From JANSWP01 sp041941305 (GTDB taxonomy: Bacteria; Bacteroidota; Bacteroidia; Chitinophagales; Saprospiraceae), in the NCBI GenBank assembly GCA_041941305.1, contig JBGTQJ010000001.1:310001-374000 (forward strand): a stretch of DNA of 64,000 nucleotides, read 5' to 3'. Within the stretch, counting starts at the first letter, position 1. Every line of letters begins with the position of its first letter. The notes under the pieces were generated by a model, which saw nothing but the letters and a program-made list of their open reading frames with translations, did no database searches and was not told the origin of the DNA. The position numbers and the translations under genes were made by a program. Positions 24,009-32,024 of this stretch are shown one piece after another.

Positions 24009-25241
24009 TTACAAAATAATTTTCAATTCAAATTCAGCTTGTCCTTCTAATTCTTTGTAGGGCAAAACTTCAACATTTTGGACCCAATCAAATGCTTTTA
24101 ATTTTTTTATCCAAACATTCAGAGACGTACTTCTTTTACAGTATCCTTTGATAAAAATGGAATGCCTGTCAAAAAGGAAAAGTCGCTCGCTTTGTTGTTT
24201 TTGGTTTGCAGTTGAAGGGAAGAGGTGCATTTCTGACAGCTGAATCCCTTTTGGCAAACTGGCGCCTATTTGATCAGCAAAAAAGGATGTTCTGGAAGGT
24301 TTTAGCAGGCTGTTTTGTTTAATGAATGTTTGTTGTTGAACAAATCGGTTTTTTAGAGAGTCGAGCTGGATTAATTGGGTTTGATGAAAAATCAGATCCA
24401 TTTGCTGTTGCTGAATGTTGGAGTTTAGCCAGTTGAAAATCAAAAAATTAAGCGCGAGTAATGCAAAAAATCCAAGTAAAGCCACCTTTGCCGATTTTTT
24501 GAAAATGCGATGGTAGAAATAGGCTGCTTTTTCCAGTTTTACAAATTCGACATTTATAAGCTTTTTCTGAACTTGTAATAAGTATTGAAAAGCAACCGAA
24601 AATGAAGGAATGGCATAATTGGAGATCACCTCATCACCAATTTGAATATTCAATTCTTCTGAAGTATTGGTTTTGCCATAACTTTCAATTGCCCTATTCA
24701 AAAGAACCAATTGGTAATTTCCAATATTCAAATGACCTATATCTTTTGGCAGCAACGGAATAACATGTTGAACTGAAAATAGCCCAAAGCTGACATCAAC
24801 TACTGTCAATCCCGCTTTCTTTAATTTCTCAATCATTGCTTCCAAATGTACCTTGCGCATCATACTTATCCAAAATCCATCCACGGCAGTATCTACCTGA
24901 CAGCAAAATTCAGCTCCGTTCGCTTCTGGCAGTAGCCTGGCAGGAATGTTCAATGGTTGTTCCGGTAAATGACTGATTTTTTTTTGCAATACACCTTTGC
25001 CATTTACAAGCAAAATCAATGGCAATTCAGCAGAAACAAGGCTTGAAATAGCTTTTAGGTTTGAAACCAAAGTTTGTTTTTCTACAATGCTCAATTGTTC
25101 CTTTTTTTTCTCAAGAATTGTCAAATTCATTTGCCAGGAGTTATCCTCCTGATTAAATACTTCAAGAGCTGCTATTTTTTGAACCTTGAATAAGCTGTTT
25201 TTTAAATGAAAGCGCATAAATAAAATTTGATTCTTTGACAA
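24009..25241 (-). CDS. PilM/PilN- or GspL-like assembly protein
   Basis: A 410-residue bitopic membrane protein with the layout of GspL or of fused PilM-PilN. Residues 1-250 are cytoplasmic; the fold is not obvious by motif, but the segment AGLTVVDVSFGLFSVQHVIP is like the PilM/GspL actin-like core. One transmembrane helix covers about 252-271 (KVALLGFFALLALNFLIFNW), followed by a coiled coil (QQQMDLIFHQTQLIQLDSLK) and a C-terminal ferredoxin-like domain, with SIFIKGYCKRSTSLNVWIKK and a strand at the end. Such proteins connect the ATPase to the pseudopilus platform. It is the last gene of the G-O-E-D-L cluster, 37 bases after the secretin. Confidence 0.6.
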   Translation of the reverse strand: MSKNQILFMRFHLKNSLFKVQKIAALEVFNQEDNSWQMNLTILEKKKEQLSIVEKQTLVSNLKAISSLVSAELPLILLVNGKGVLQKKISHLPEQPLNIPARLLPEANGAEFCCQVDTAVDGFWISMMRKVHLEAMIEKLKKAGLTVVDVSFGLFSVQHVIPLLPKDIGHLNIGNYQLVLLNRAIESYGKTNTSEELNIQIGDEVISNYAIPSFSVAFQYLLQVQKKLINVEFVKLEKAAYFYHRIFKKSAKVALLGFFALLALNFLIFNWLNSNIQQQQMDLIFHQTQLIQLDSLKNRFVQQQTFIKQNSLLKPSRTSFFADQIGASLPKGIQLSEMHLFPSTANQKQQSERLFLFDRHSIFIKGYCKRSTSLNVWIKKLKAFDWVQNVEVLPYKELEGQAEFELKIIL

Positions 25242-25278
25242 TCTCGTTTCTCAGGGAAGGATTGGTGCATGCTTAAAA

Positions 25279-27279
25279 TCAATAAACAATGGTGGGCTTT
25301 ACAAAAACCAATAATTTATTTTTGGACCTAGCCCTTTTCTTTTTACCAAAAAACCACCCAAGCACTGGAATTCGAGCCAAACCGGGAACTCCTGCCCTGG
25401 TTTTGGAATCTGATGCTCTTTCTAACCCTCCTAGCACAATGGTTTCACCATTCGCTACTCTTATCATCGATTCGAAACGACGGGAGACTTGGGGAGGAGG
25501 AGCATTTTCTGGCAAATCGATAAATTCGGATTGTTCAAAATAAATTTCCAAAGTCACTTCTCCTTCTCCCGAAACGATGGGCATGATGTCAATATCCAAA
25601 TTGGCATCTACTGACTGAAAACGATTGGACTGAACGGGGATAGGACGATCCAGTCCTGGAAAATTGACTTCCTGAATTTGATAATATCTAGTCTGACCTA
25701 TGCTTAGGGTAGCCAGGTGGCTGTTTAAGGTAGAAAGCTTGGGAGTGGACTTTATCTCTATCAGCCCTTTTTCCTCTATAGCTTTGAGATTGAGAAAAAA
25801 GCTGGAAGGAACAGAACCCAAATTCACAATATTTGCACCTGCCAGCGCATTCAATATCCGATTGACGCCTTCTGCCCCGAAGGTATAATTAGGTCCCAAC
25901 CTCCCTTCATTTCCACCAATGATGATTCCACCAAGACTTTTCTCATCACCTGTATTTCCCATCTCCATCCCGATTTCATTGAGCAAATTGGTCTGTACAT
26001 CAACAATGGTCAATTCAATAGTAATCATAGGAACTTTTTGATCAATCTCTTCAAGGAAGTATTCTATTTCAACGATATTTTGCTCAGAACCACTGAAAAT
26101 CAAACTATTCAATTCGTAAAGTGTATCTACCGCCACATCCTTCAATATTATTTCAGGGATAAAAGAAAGTACGTCTTTTGCAGATCGATACTGCAATTGC
26201 TTGATGACTGTAGTTCTCAATGATTCCGCACTGCGCTTGCCAATAATTGCCATGCCATTTTGAAAACGGAAAGTATAATCAGAGTTCCTGGTAACCTCCA
26301 ATAATACAGCTTCGAAATTGACAGATTTCATTTGAATACTGGCTACATTCCTTCCAGATGGATCCCCGTCGTAATTGCCGGATTCTGAATTTCGATTGTT
26401 ATTGCGACTGCGTTCTCTTGAGCTTTGTTCTTTTTTGAGGCTTGCATCATCAGTTTCCGGTAGCAAAAAATAATCTGCTTCCAGGGCTATTGCAACTGCT
26501 TTTATAATATCCAATATAGGTACCTGAAAGGCTTTGACAATCACTTCATTCTGATTGACTTTTTTCACCCACAGATTTTCAGTTTGCAATCCAGGTTCCC
26601 GATAGGTATTTGTTGTAACCCGCCCATTTCCTTCAGCCATTTCAGCAAAATAATAGTAGTCTTCCCGCTTCTCAAAAAAGAGATTATTGCTCAAAGCCAA
26701 TTGCTCTAAAGCTTTTTCCAGCGGAGCATTTTTCACAAAACTATTGACTTTTAAATCATGTATTTGAGGTTGCAATACTATATTGAGATTGGTTCGGGTT
26801 GAAATAATAATAGCCACATCCGCAAGGGTGTCACCAGATAAATTCCAACTGATGCGAGCATCTGATTCTTGAAACAAAATATCAATGGAATCAGCGACAA
26901 TTAGCTTCGGAGGAGGACGGTGTGGAATCAATCTAATAATATTTCCAGTAACTTTTAATTCCAGCTCAAACACTTCGCACAAATGCAATAGGATGTCCTT
27001 AATCCTGGCATTGGAAAAAGTAAGCGAGATATTTGCTTTCAATTCTTCAGAAACAGTAATATTCAGTCCAGTACTTTCCGCTAAAAAGAAAACAAAATCC
27101 TGGATGTCTGAATTGGGCATGGCAATAGAGATAGAATCGTAAAGTGGTGTTCCATAAGCAGCCAGGGTATCCAGTTTCTCAGCTATCAAAGTCATTCTAT
27201 CTTGTCCGTTTTGGCCCTGGAGCAAACCATAAATTCCAAATATTAAATAAAACAGGATATAGAGCGAGTATGTCTTCAT
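25279..27279 (-). CDS. secretin of a type II/type IV pilus-like system
   Basis: A 666-residue outer-membrane secretin (GspD/PilQ family). Signal peptide residues 1-22. Residues about 50-110 and 125-200 are STN/N0-like domains (NITVSEELKANISLTFSNAR, KNAPLEKALEQLALSNNLFF); N1-type domains follow. The secretin core from about 430 has the hallmark end, RVANGETIVLGGLE and GVPGLARIPVLGWFFGKKK. The linker near 290-310 (RERSRNNNRNSESGNYDGD) is low-complexity. It would form the multimeric channel in the outer membrane. It is 32 bases downstream of the ATPase gene. No separate pilotin is seen. Confidence 0.92.
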   Translation of the reverse strand: MKTYSLYILFYLIFGIYGLLQGQNGQDRMTLIAEKLDTLAAYGTPLYDSISIAMPNSDIQDFVFFLAESTGLNITVSEELKANISLTFSNARIKDILLHLCEVFELELKVTGNIIRLIPHRPPPKLIVADSIDILFQESDARISWNLSGDTLADVAIIISTRTNLNIVLQPQIHDLKVNSFVKNAPLEKALEQLALSNNLFFEKREDYYYFAEMAEGNGRVTTNTYREPGLQTENLWVKKVNQNEVIVKAFQVPILDIIKAVAIALEADYFLLPETDDASLKKEQSSRERSRNNNRNSESGNYDGDPSGRNVASIQMKSVNFEAVLLEVTRNSDYTFRFQNGMAIIGKRSAESLRTTVIKQLQYRSAKDVLSFIPEIILKDVAVDTLYELNSLIFSGSEQNIVEIEYFLEEIDQKVPMITIELTIVDVQTNLLNEIGMEMGNTGDEKSLGGIIIGGNEGRLGPNYTFGAEGVNRILNALAGANIVNLGSVPSSFFLNLKAIEEKGLIEIKSTPKLSTLNSHLATLSIGQTRYYQIQEVNFPGLDRPIPVQSNRFQSVDANLDIDIMPIVSGEGEVTLEIYFEQSEFIDLPENAPPPQVSRRFESMIRVANGETIVLGGLERASDSKTRAGVPGLARIPVLGWFFGKKKRARSKNKLLVFVKPTIVY

Positions 27280-27311
27280 TTTTCCAATTTTGGATGGGTA
27301 TTTATCCTTAA

Positions 27312-28748
27312 CTATCTTGAATTAGCCAGGATTGGGTAGATTTCCTGAATTGAAGTTTCCCCCTTCTTGAAAATAGTAAATGCGTTTTCTGCCAAACTTG
27401 AGAACTCCAGTTTGTCCAAAATGTCATGAATATTGGGTAACAGGTTTCTTATTGCTTCTGATAATTCAGCATCTATCAAAATGACTTCAAAAACTGCCTT
27501 TCTCCCTTTATAACCTGAGAAGTGGCAGTATTCACAAGCTCCCGGTACAAAATGTTTATCGGGGAAAAAAATTGGTTGGAAATTTCGCGGTAACAAATGG
27601 TCGTGAAAATTTTCTTCTGACTTGCAATAGGGACACAAGATCCTGACTAATCGCTGAGCTACCGCCCCATTGAGGGTATCTGCCAATAAATAGGAAGGCA
27701 CCCCCATATCAATTAACCTGGGCACAATGCCCCAGGCACTGTTGGTGTGAATTGTGGAAAGAACCAGATGACCTGTCAAAGAAGCCCGAATCGCCATATC
27801 CGCAGTTGCTACATCGCGAATTTCTCCAACCATAATTACATCAGGATCCTGCCGTAAGAAAGTCCGCATGGTATTGGCAAAGTTCAATCCAATCGCTTCT
27901 TTCAATTGCACCTGATTGATTCCCTCCATGGTGTATTCAATGGGATCTTCAATGGTCAGAATATTGCGTTTAGATTGGTTGAGCAATTGTAAGGTAGCGT
28001 AAAGGGTTGTCGTTTTTCCAGAACCAGTAGGTCCTGAAATCAATACCATTCCATTTGGTTTTTGAACACACTGCAAATAGCTTTGCAAATTTTCGCCCTT
28101 AAATCCAAGTAACTGAAAGTCAATACTTTTTTCACTTCCACCCAACAAACGCATGACTATTTTCTCCCCATGAAGTGTTGGCAATGAAGATACCCGTATA
28201 TCAAATCTTTGCTTTTCTCCCTGAAAAAATATCCTGCCATCTTGCGGCAATCGCTTTTCCGCGATATCAAGGTTGGATTTGATTTTTATCTTATTCACCA
28301 AAGCTGGAAACTGATCTTTTGGCAATTGAAATCGCTCTACCAATACTCCATCAATCCTCAGTCGAATTCTGCATTTTTCTTCATAAGGCTCTATATGAAT
28401 ATCACTACTTCCCAGACACTTTGCCTCTTCAATCATTTTTTCTAAAAAATCATCAGAATCTATTTTTAAGGCATTTCTTAAAATTGAATTTCCATTTGTC
28501 TCTTGTTTTCGATAATATTTTACCAGTGCAGTTCTAATTTCATTTTCATCCCAAGGTGTCAATTCAATTTTTCTTAAAAACAGCATTTCCAGTTCTTCTT
28601 CAATTCCTTCATTCTTCTTCTGTTCAATCGCAAAAAATCGAATGACTGCTTCATTCATTTGATATGGTAAAATTTGATAGTGCCAGGCCTGCCGAGGCGT
28701 AAGCACCTGAATGATATCAGTAGGAATATTTTGAAGCCTCTTGTGCAT
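27312..28748 (-). CDS. GspE/PilB-type secretion ATPase
   Basis: A 478-residue hexameric motor ATPase. An N-terminal domain (1-100) precedes the core with Walker A GPTGSGKT (239-246), the Asp box TIEDPIEY (265-272), Walker B DVIMVGEIRD (303-312), the His box LSTIHTN (330-336) and a zinc site C372-PY-C375 / C405-EY-C408. The arginine-rich SSDIHIEPYEEKCRIRLRID segment is conserved too. It is shorter at the N-terminus than PilB, close to GspE. In the cytoplasm it powers pseudopilus or pilus assembly together with the platform protein encoded far away at 48966. Confidence 0.95.
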   Translation of the reverse strand: MHKRLQNIPTDIIQVLTPRQAWHYQILPYQMNEAVIRFFAIEQKKNEGIEEELEMLFLRKIELTPWDENEIRTALVKYYRKQETNGNSILRNALKIDSDDFLEKMIEEAKCLGSSDIHIEPYEEKCRIRLRIDGVLVERFQLPKDQFPALVNKIKIKSNLDIAEKRLPQDGRIFFQGEKQRFDIRVSSLPTLHGEKIVMRLLGGSEKSIDFQLLGFKGENLQSYLQCVQKPNGMVLISGPTGSGKTTTLYATLQLLNQSKRNILTIEDPIEYTMEGINQVQLKEAIGLNFANTMRTFLRQDPDVIMVGEIRDVATADMAIRASLTGHLVLSTIHTNSAWGIVPRLIDMGVPSYLLADTLNGAVAQRLVRILCPYCKSEENFHDHLLPRNFQPIFFPDKHFVPGACEYCHFSGYKGRKAVFEVILIDAELSEAIRNLLPNIHDILDKLEFSSLAENAFTIFKKGETSIQEIYPILANSR

Positions 28749-28812
28749 TTTTAAAGAATAAAAACTTCGAGGACAGAAACTAAAAGCATAAGTCCCCGAA
28801 GCTGGTATGTCA

Positions 28813-29322
28813 CTAATATACGCTCAAGGTTGTTTGTGCTATCTCCAAATCTAAAAACCAACTAGCAATCAATACGCCAATCAAACAAATCGCCATCCCT
28901 CCAGCTAAGGGAATTGTTGTTGCATTTTTAAAGAGGAGAAGCCTTCCTATCAGAAAACCAGTTAGCACAGTTATCAAGCTAAAGGAATAAAAAAGAATAA
29001 AAGAATGGGTGGGAAGTGTGAATGCTAAAACCACAAAAAACACAATATCTCCCCAACCCAAATATCTATCCGCAATATTTAAAAGTCTCCCTTCTTTCAC
29101 ACAAAACCAGATTGTTAGGAGCACCATCTGAATTCCTACAAAAAGCAAATTTACCAATCCAAACCGCCAAACCTCCGATACGCCATATTCCCAAACCCCC
29201 AAACCAATACCACAAATCCCAGTCCCCAAAAACCACAAAACATGTACGGCTCGAAACCGAAAATCTTCCAATACAATTATCGATAGCATCAAGAGCAATG
29301 CGATTTTCAGAAATAGGATCAT
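28813..29322 (-). CDS. prepilin peptidase, A24 family, short form
   Basis: A 169-residue membrane protease lacking the N-terminal methylase domain of classic PilD. The catalytic aspartates are seen in VLEDFRFRAVH (first helix end) and YLGWGDIVFF (the GxGD motif). About five hydrophobic helices are present. It would cut the leader peptides of the prepilins encoded at 29557, 48132 and 48487 behind their positively charged ends. It lies between the pseudopilin gene and the ATPase gene with no other peptidase near, so it most likely serves both halves of the split locus. Confidence 0.85.
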   Translation of the reverse strand: MILFLKIALLLMLSIIVLEDFRFRAVHVLWFLGTGICGIGLGVWEYGVSEVWRFGLVNLLFVGIQMVLLTIWFCVKEGRLLNIADRYLGWGDIVFFVVLAFTLPTHSFILFYSFSLITVLTGFLIGRLLLFKNATTIPLAGGMAICLIGVLIASWFLDLEIAQTTLSVY

Positions 29323-29391
29323 CTGATGATTTTGTTATAACTAGTATCCTAAGCTGGCGAAGCCAATGCCATAGAATTTGAGAGACTGAGC

Positions 29392-29483
29392 GTGTGAGAA
29401 TTTGAGAAATATTTTCATGTCTCACTCTCTCACTCTCTCACTCTCTCACTCTCTCAATCTCTCAATCTCTCAAATTCTCACAC
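29392..29483. repeat. octanucleotide microsatellite enclosed by a 16-bp palindrome
   Basis: CTCACTCT is tandemly repeated from 29421 about four times, then CTCAATCT twice, then CTCAAATTCTCACAC. The left flank, GTGTGAGAATTTGAGA at 29392-29407, is the exact complement of 29468-29483, so the microsatellite is closed in a stem. It sits in the 234-base gap between the pseudopilin and prepilin-peptidase genes. Repeat number could vary by slippage and change leader length in this operon. Confidence 0.85.
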
Positions 29484-29556
29484 TCTGTAACCTCAAGCCA
29501 GAAAAGACTTTATTGAATTTCTTGCCACCATTGCGCAAAAAATAACTTGGAAGGAA

Positions 29557-29967
29557 CTAATCCTTTATCAATTCTCTCAGGACCCCATCCTGCGAAATCT
29601 CCCATTCATTAAAGATGCCATCCTGGTCAAAATCTACAACTGCACGGGCTATTGCGATGAAATGATTGGGAGAAGCTTCTCTTATCTCCAGCAAATATTT
29701 AGCCTGCCCACCTTCAGGAATTGTGCGTTCCTGTTCAAATCCCAAAGCCAATAAATCCTGGGTATATTGAACATGCATTTGGTGATAACTCTTCTGCAAT
29801 TTTTGAATGGTGGTCAAGGCCTGCTGGGCTTCCAGGCTATGTGTTTTGGCAATCAAAGGCATCAAATTTGGCAATGCGATCAGCATCAATATGCCAATGA
29901 TGACCAAGACAACCAACAATTCTGTAAGTGTAAAGGCATGGAGCCTTTTTAGTTTGAAAGAGCGCAT
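29557..29967 (-). CDS. major pseudopilin, GspG-like
   Basis: A 136-residue pseudopilin. The class III leader is KLKRLHA followed by FTLTELLVVLVIIGILMLIA with the conserved glutamate at +5. The C-terminus has the calcium-binding loop VDFDQDGIFNEWEIS, which is typical of GspG, where calcium stabilises the pseudopilus. It is the first gene of the minus-strand secretion cluster; no canonical promoter is obvious in the 304-base gap before it. It would be processed by the peptidase at 28813. Confidence 0.9.
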   Translation of the reverse strand: MRSFKLKRLHAFTLTELLVVLVIIGILMLIALPNLMPLIAKTHSLEAQQALTTIQKLQKSYHQMHVQYTQDLLALGFEQERTIPEGGQAKYLLEIREASPNHFIAIARAVVDFDQDGIFNEWEISQDGVLRELIKD

Positions 29968-30271
29968 GTTTTTTTGTTATGAAATTCGAACAGTTGAGAA
30001 AATTCCTTCTTTTCTGTTCAATTCTGTATGATTTATTTGTTAGTTCCTTTTTCGGAAAAATGGTAATGTACAATATGGCATTATTTAAATTCTTCTATTT
30101 CATTTTAGGGCTTTCGAAATTAATAACCTCTGCATCTGACTTGCCCTTTTTTCATTTTGCTGCGTTTGCCAGGGGCACTCCTTTGGAAAAAAATTTCAAC
30201 CGTAGCGCTGCTATGCTGAAAATTTTTGCCTTGCCAAATAAAAAAACATCTTCGCCATTTTGCGTAGTTTA
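29968..30271. other. gap upstream of the secretion cluster with imperfect palindrome
   Basis: An imperfect palindrome about 40 bases long is centred on CGTAGCGCTGCTATG near 30199-30213, flanked by AAATTTC and GAAAATTT. A 98-codon frame at 29979-30275 on the plus strand has no features and is not called. This would be the shared promoter region with the locus at 46873 if the 16-kb block between were absent. Confidence 0.45.
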
Positions 30272-31822
30272 TTAATTGCGAAACCCCTTAACAAACTTAC
30301 GAACCCTTTTTTGCCCATTGCATCCATTCATTTTTAAAAAATACAAACCATTTCCCAAGTCCATAGGCAGGTTAATCTGTACTTCTCTTTGAAAGCTAAA
30401 ATCAATATCCAAATAACTTGCTATCAACTTACCTTGGGCATCAAATATTTCAACATCCAAAAATTCTTCGGTCGGATTTTCAAATTGTAAAGTCAAAATA
30501 TTGGACCCAAGGGGATTAGGAGATAAATTCAATATCTCACATGATTCAACTATTTCAATACCAGGAGGGGCCAATTTGTGCAGCCAAATATCCAGGCTAC
30601 CGTAGTGAGGGGTATCTCCGTATGCTTTGATATTAGAAGTATACAGGAATCCTCCGTCCGAGGTTTGGATAACATCCGTAATGGTTTCCTGCGAATTCCA
30701 TTCGCCATACAATTGGGACCAATTTAGTCTTCCTTTATCATTTAATTGAATAACCCAGGCGTGTAGTGAATTCGACATACCTTCAAGAGGGATGACATCA
30801 CCATCTTGTGAAAATGAATTGCCAAAGATAAAATAGGTGTCACCCTCTCCAGGCAAGACTTTGGTCGGAACTTCCGGTTCACTTCCACCAAAAATATTAG
30901 ACCATTTCAGGTTGCCTTCAAAATCAATTTTAAAAATCCAATATCCTTTTTGGTGGGCTTTACTGGTTCCTGTAATCACCATTCCATCTGCTTCAACAAG
31001 GAGGTGTGTCCCACCATCTTCTTCTTCACTGCCATAATTTTTTTCCCAAAGTAATTCCCCTTCCGTATTTACCCGAATTATCCAAATATCTTTGTGACCA
31101 TAATTGTCTCCAACGTCTCCATCATTGGAAAAAGACCCACCAATAAGAACCAGTTCACCATCAAGTGCAACTGTCATATAAGATAAATATTCATATTTGC
31201 TGCCACCGTAGGTTTTGAGCCATTCTTTATCGCCATCTTTATCTAATTTCATAAGACCATAGTTAAAATCTTTTGAGGTACCTTCGACTGTCTCTATTGT
31301 ACAACCAATATAAAATCCACCATCAGGAGAAAGTAAAATGCTATGCGGTCCATCCAGCTCATCTGTGCCATAGGTCTTGGACCAGATCAATTCCCCATCA
31401 TTATCTAATTTCAGAAGCCAATGATCGAGGTTATGTCCAATTGTATTGGCATTGACATCGCCATCTTTAGACAATGAACCAGCAAGAATCATTAGTGACC
31501 CATCGGTTAGTTCCAACAAACCAACCGGATACTCATGATCATAACCCCCGTATGTTTTTGACCAAATAATATTCCCATGCTTATCAGTTTTAAATATCCA
31601 TAGATCCGTACCGTCCTTATAATCGTGATTTGCCAGATCATGATTGAATGAATGAGAAGCTCCGGTCACAATAAAATTCCCATCTTTGGTTTCCATAATT
31701 TTGCCACTTTCGTCTGTCATTGAACCGCCATAAAATGCACTCCATTGAACCGGCGGTTGAGCCAAAATTTTGAAAGTAAACACGGCACAAGTAAATAGGA
31801 AAAGAGTAATAATCTGTTGCAT
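30272..31822 (-). CDS. secreted propeller protein with type A sorting domain
   Basis: A 516-residue exported protein when read from the ATG at 31822 (MQQIITLFLF signal peptide, cleavage after ILA-Q); the frame runs 18 codons further up. The body consists of about seven repeats of the form DG.F...G....GD...NYG..D.WI.K.D..G...W...YGG, which is a beta-propeller built of TECPR/delta-60-like blades. The last 80 residues (LSPNPLGSNILTLQFENPTE, then VEIFDAQGKLIASY, GLYFLKM) are a type IX secretion type A sorting domain. It is presumably attached to or released from the cell surface. Ligand unknown. Confidence 0.85.
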   Translation of the reverse strand: MQQIITLFLFTCAVFTFKILAQPPVQWSAFYGGSMTDESGKIMETKDGNFIVTGASHSFNHDLANHDYKDGTDLWIFKTDKHGNIIWSKTYGGYDHEYPVGLLELTDGSLMILAGSLSKDGDVNANTIGHNLDHWLLKLDNDGELIWSKTYGTDELDGPHSILLSPDGGFYIGCTIETVEGTSKDFNYGLMKLDKDGDKEWLKTYGGSKYEYLSYMTVALDGELVLIGGSFSNDGDVGDNYGHKDIWIIRVNTEGELLWEKNYGSEEEDGGTHLLVEADGMVITGTSKAHQKGYWIFKIDFEGNLKWSNIFGGSEPEVPTKVLPGEGDTYFIFGNSFSQDGDVIPLEGMSNSLHAWVIQLNDKGRLNWSQLYGEWNSQETITDVIQTSDGGFLYTSNIKAYGDTPHYGSLDIWLHKLAPPGIEIVESCEILNLSPNPLGSNILTLQFENPTEEFLDVEIFDAQGKLIASYLDIDFSFQREVQINLPMDLGNGLYFLKMNGCNGQKRVRKFVKGFRN

Positions 31823-32024
31823 CTTGAAAAGTCTTTTTGGATTGGTTCCTTTTACAGGAAAAAGGTAACTTCTCAAAACAAAGTTTTAGTGAAAGTGGGT
31901 CTGTCTCATAAGATTTATAGAGGTGTGACCATATAAGTAATTTCTCTCGCAGAGAACGCTGCGGCACCTTCCGGCAAGATTCTTTACTTTGTCAGCGTCC
32001 TCTTCGAAAAAGGGTAATTCCATT

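Noticed and set aside
29401..29486. CRISPR-like regular repeats
   Set aside because: Units are 8 bases without spacers; it is a microsatellite, and no cas genes are near.
29979..30275. 98-codon plus-strand frame with a hydrophobic start
   Set aside because: It runs through an AT-rich gap and an imperfect palindrome, has no domain pattern and would be convergent into the propeller gene.
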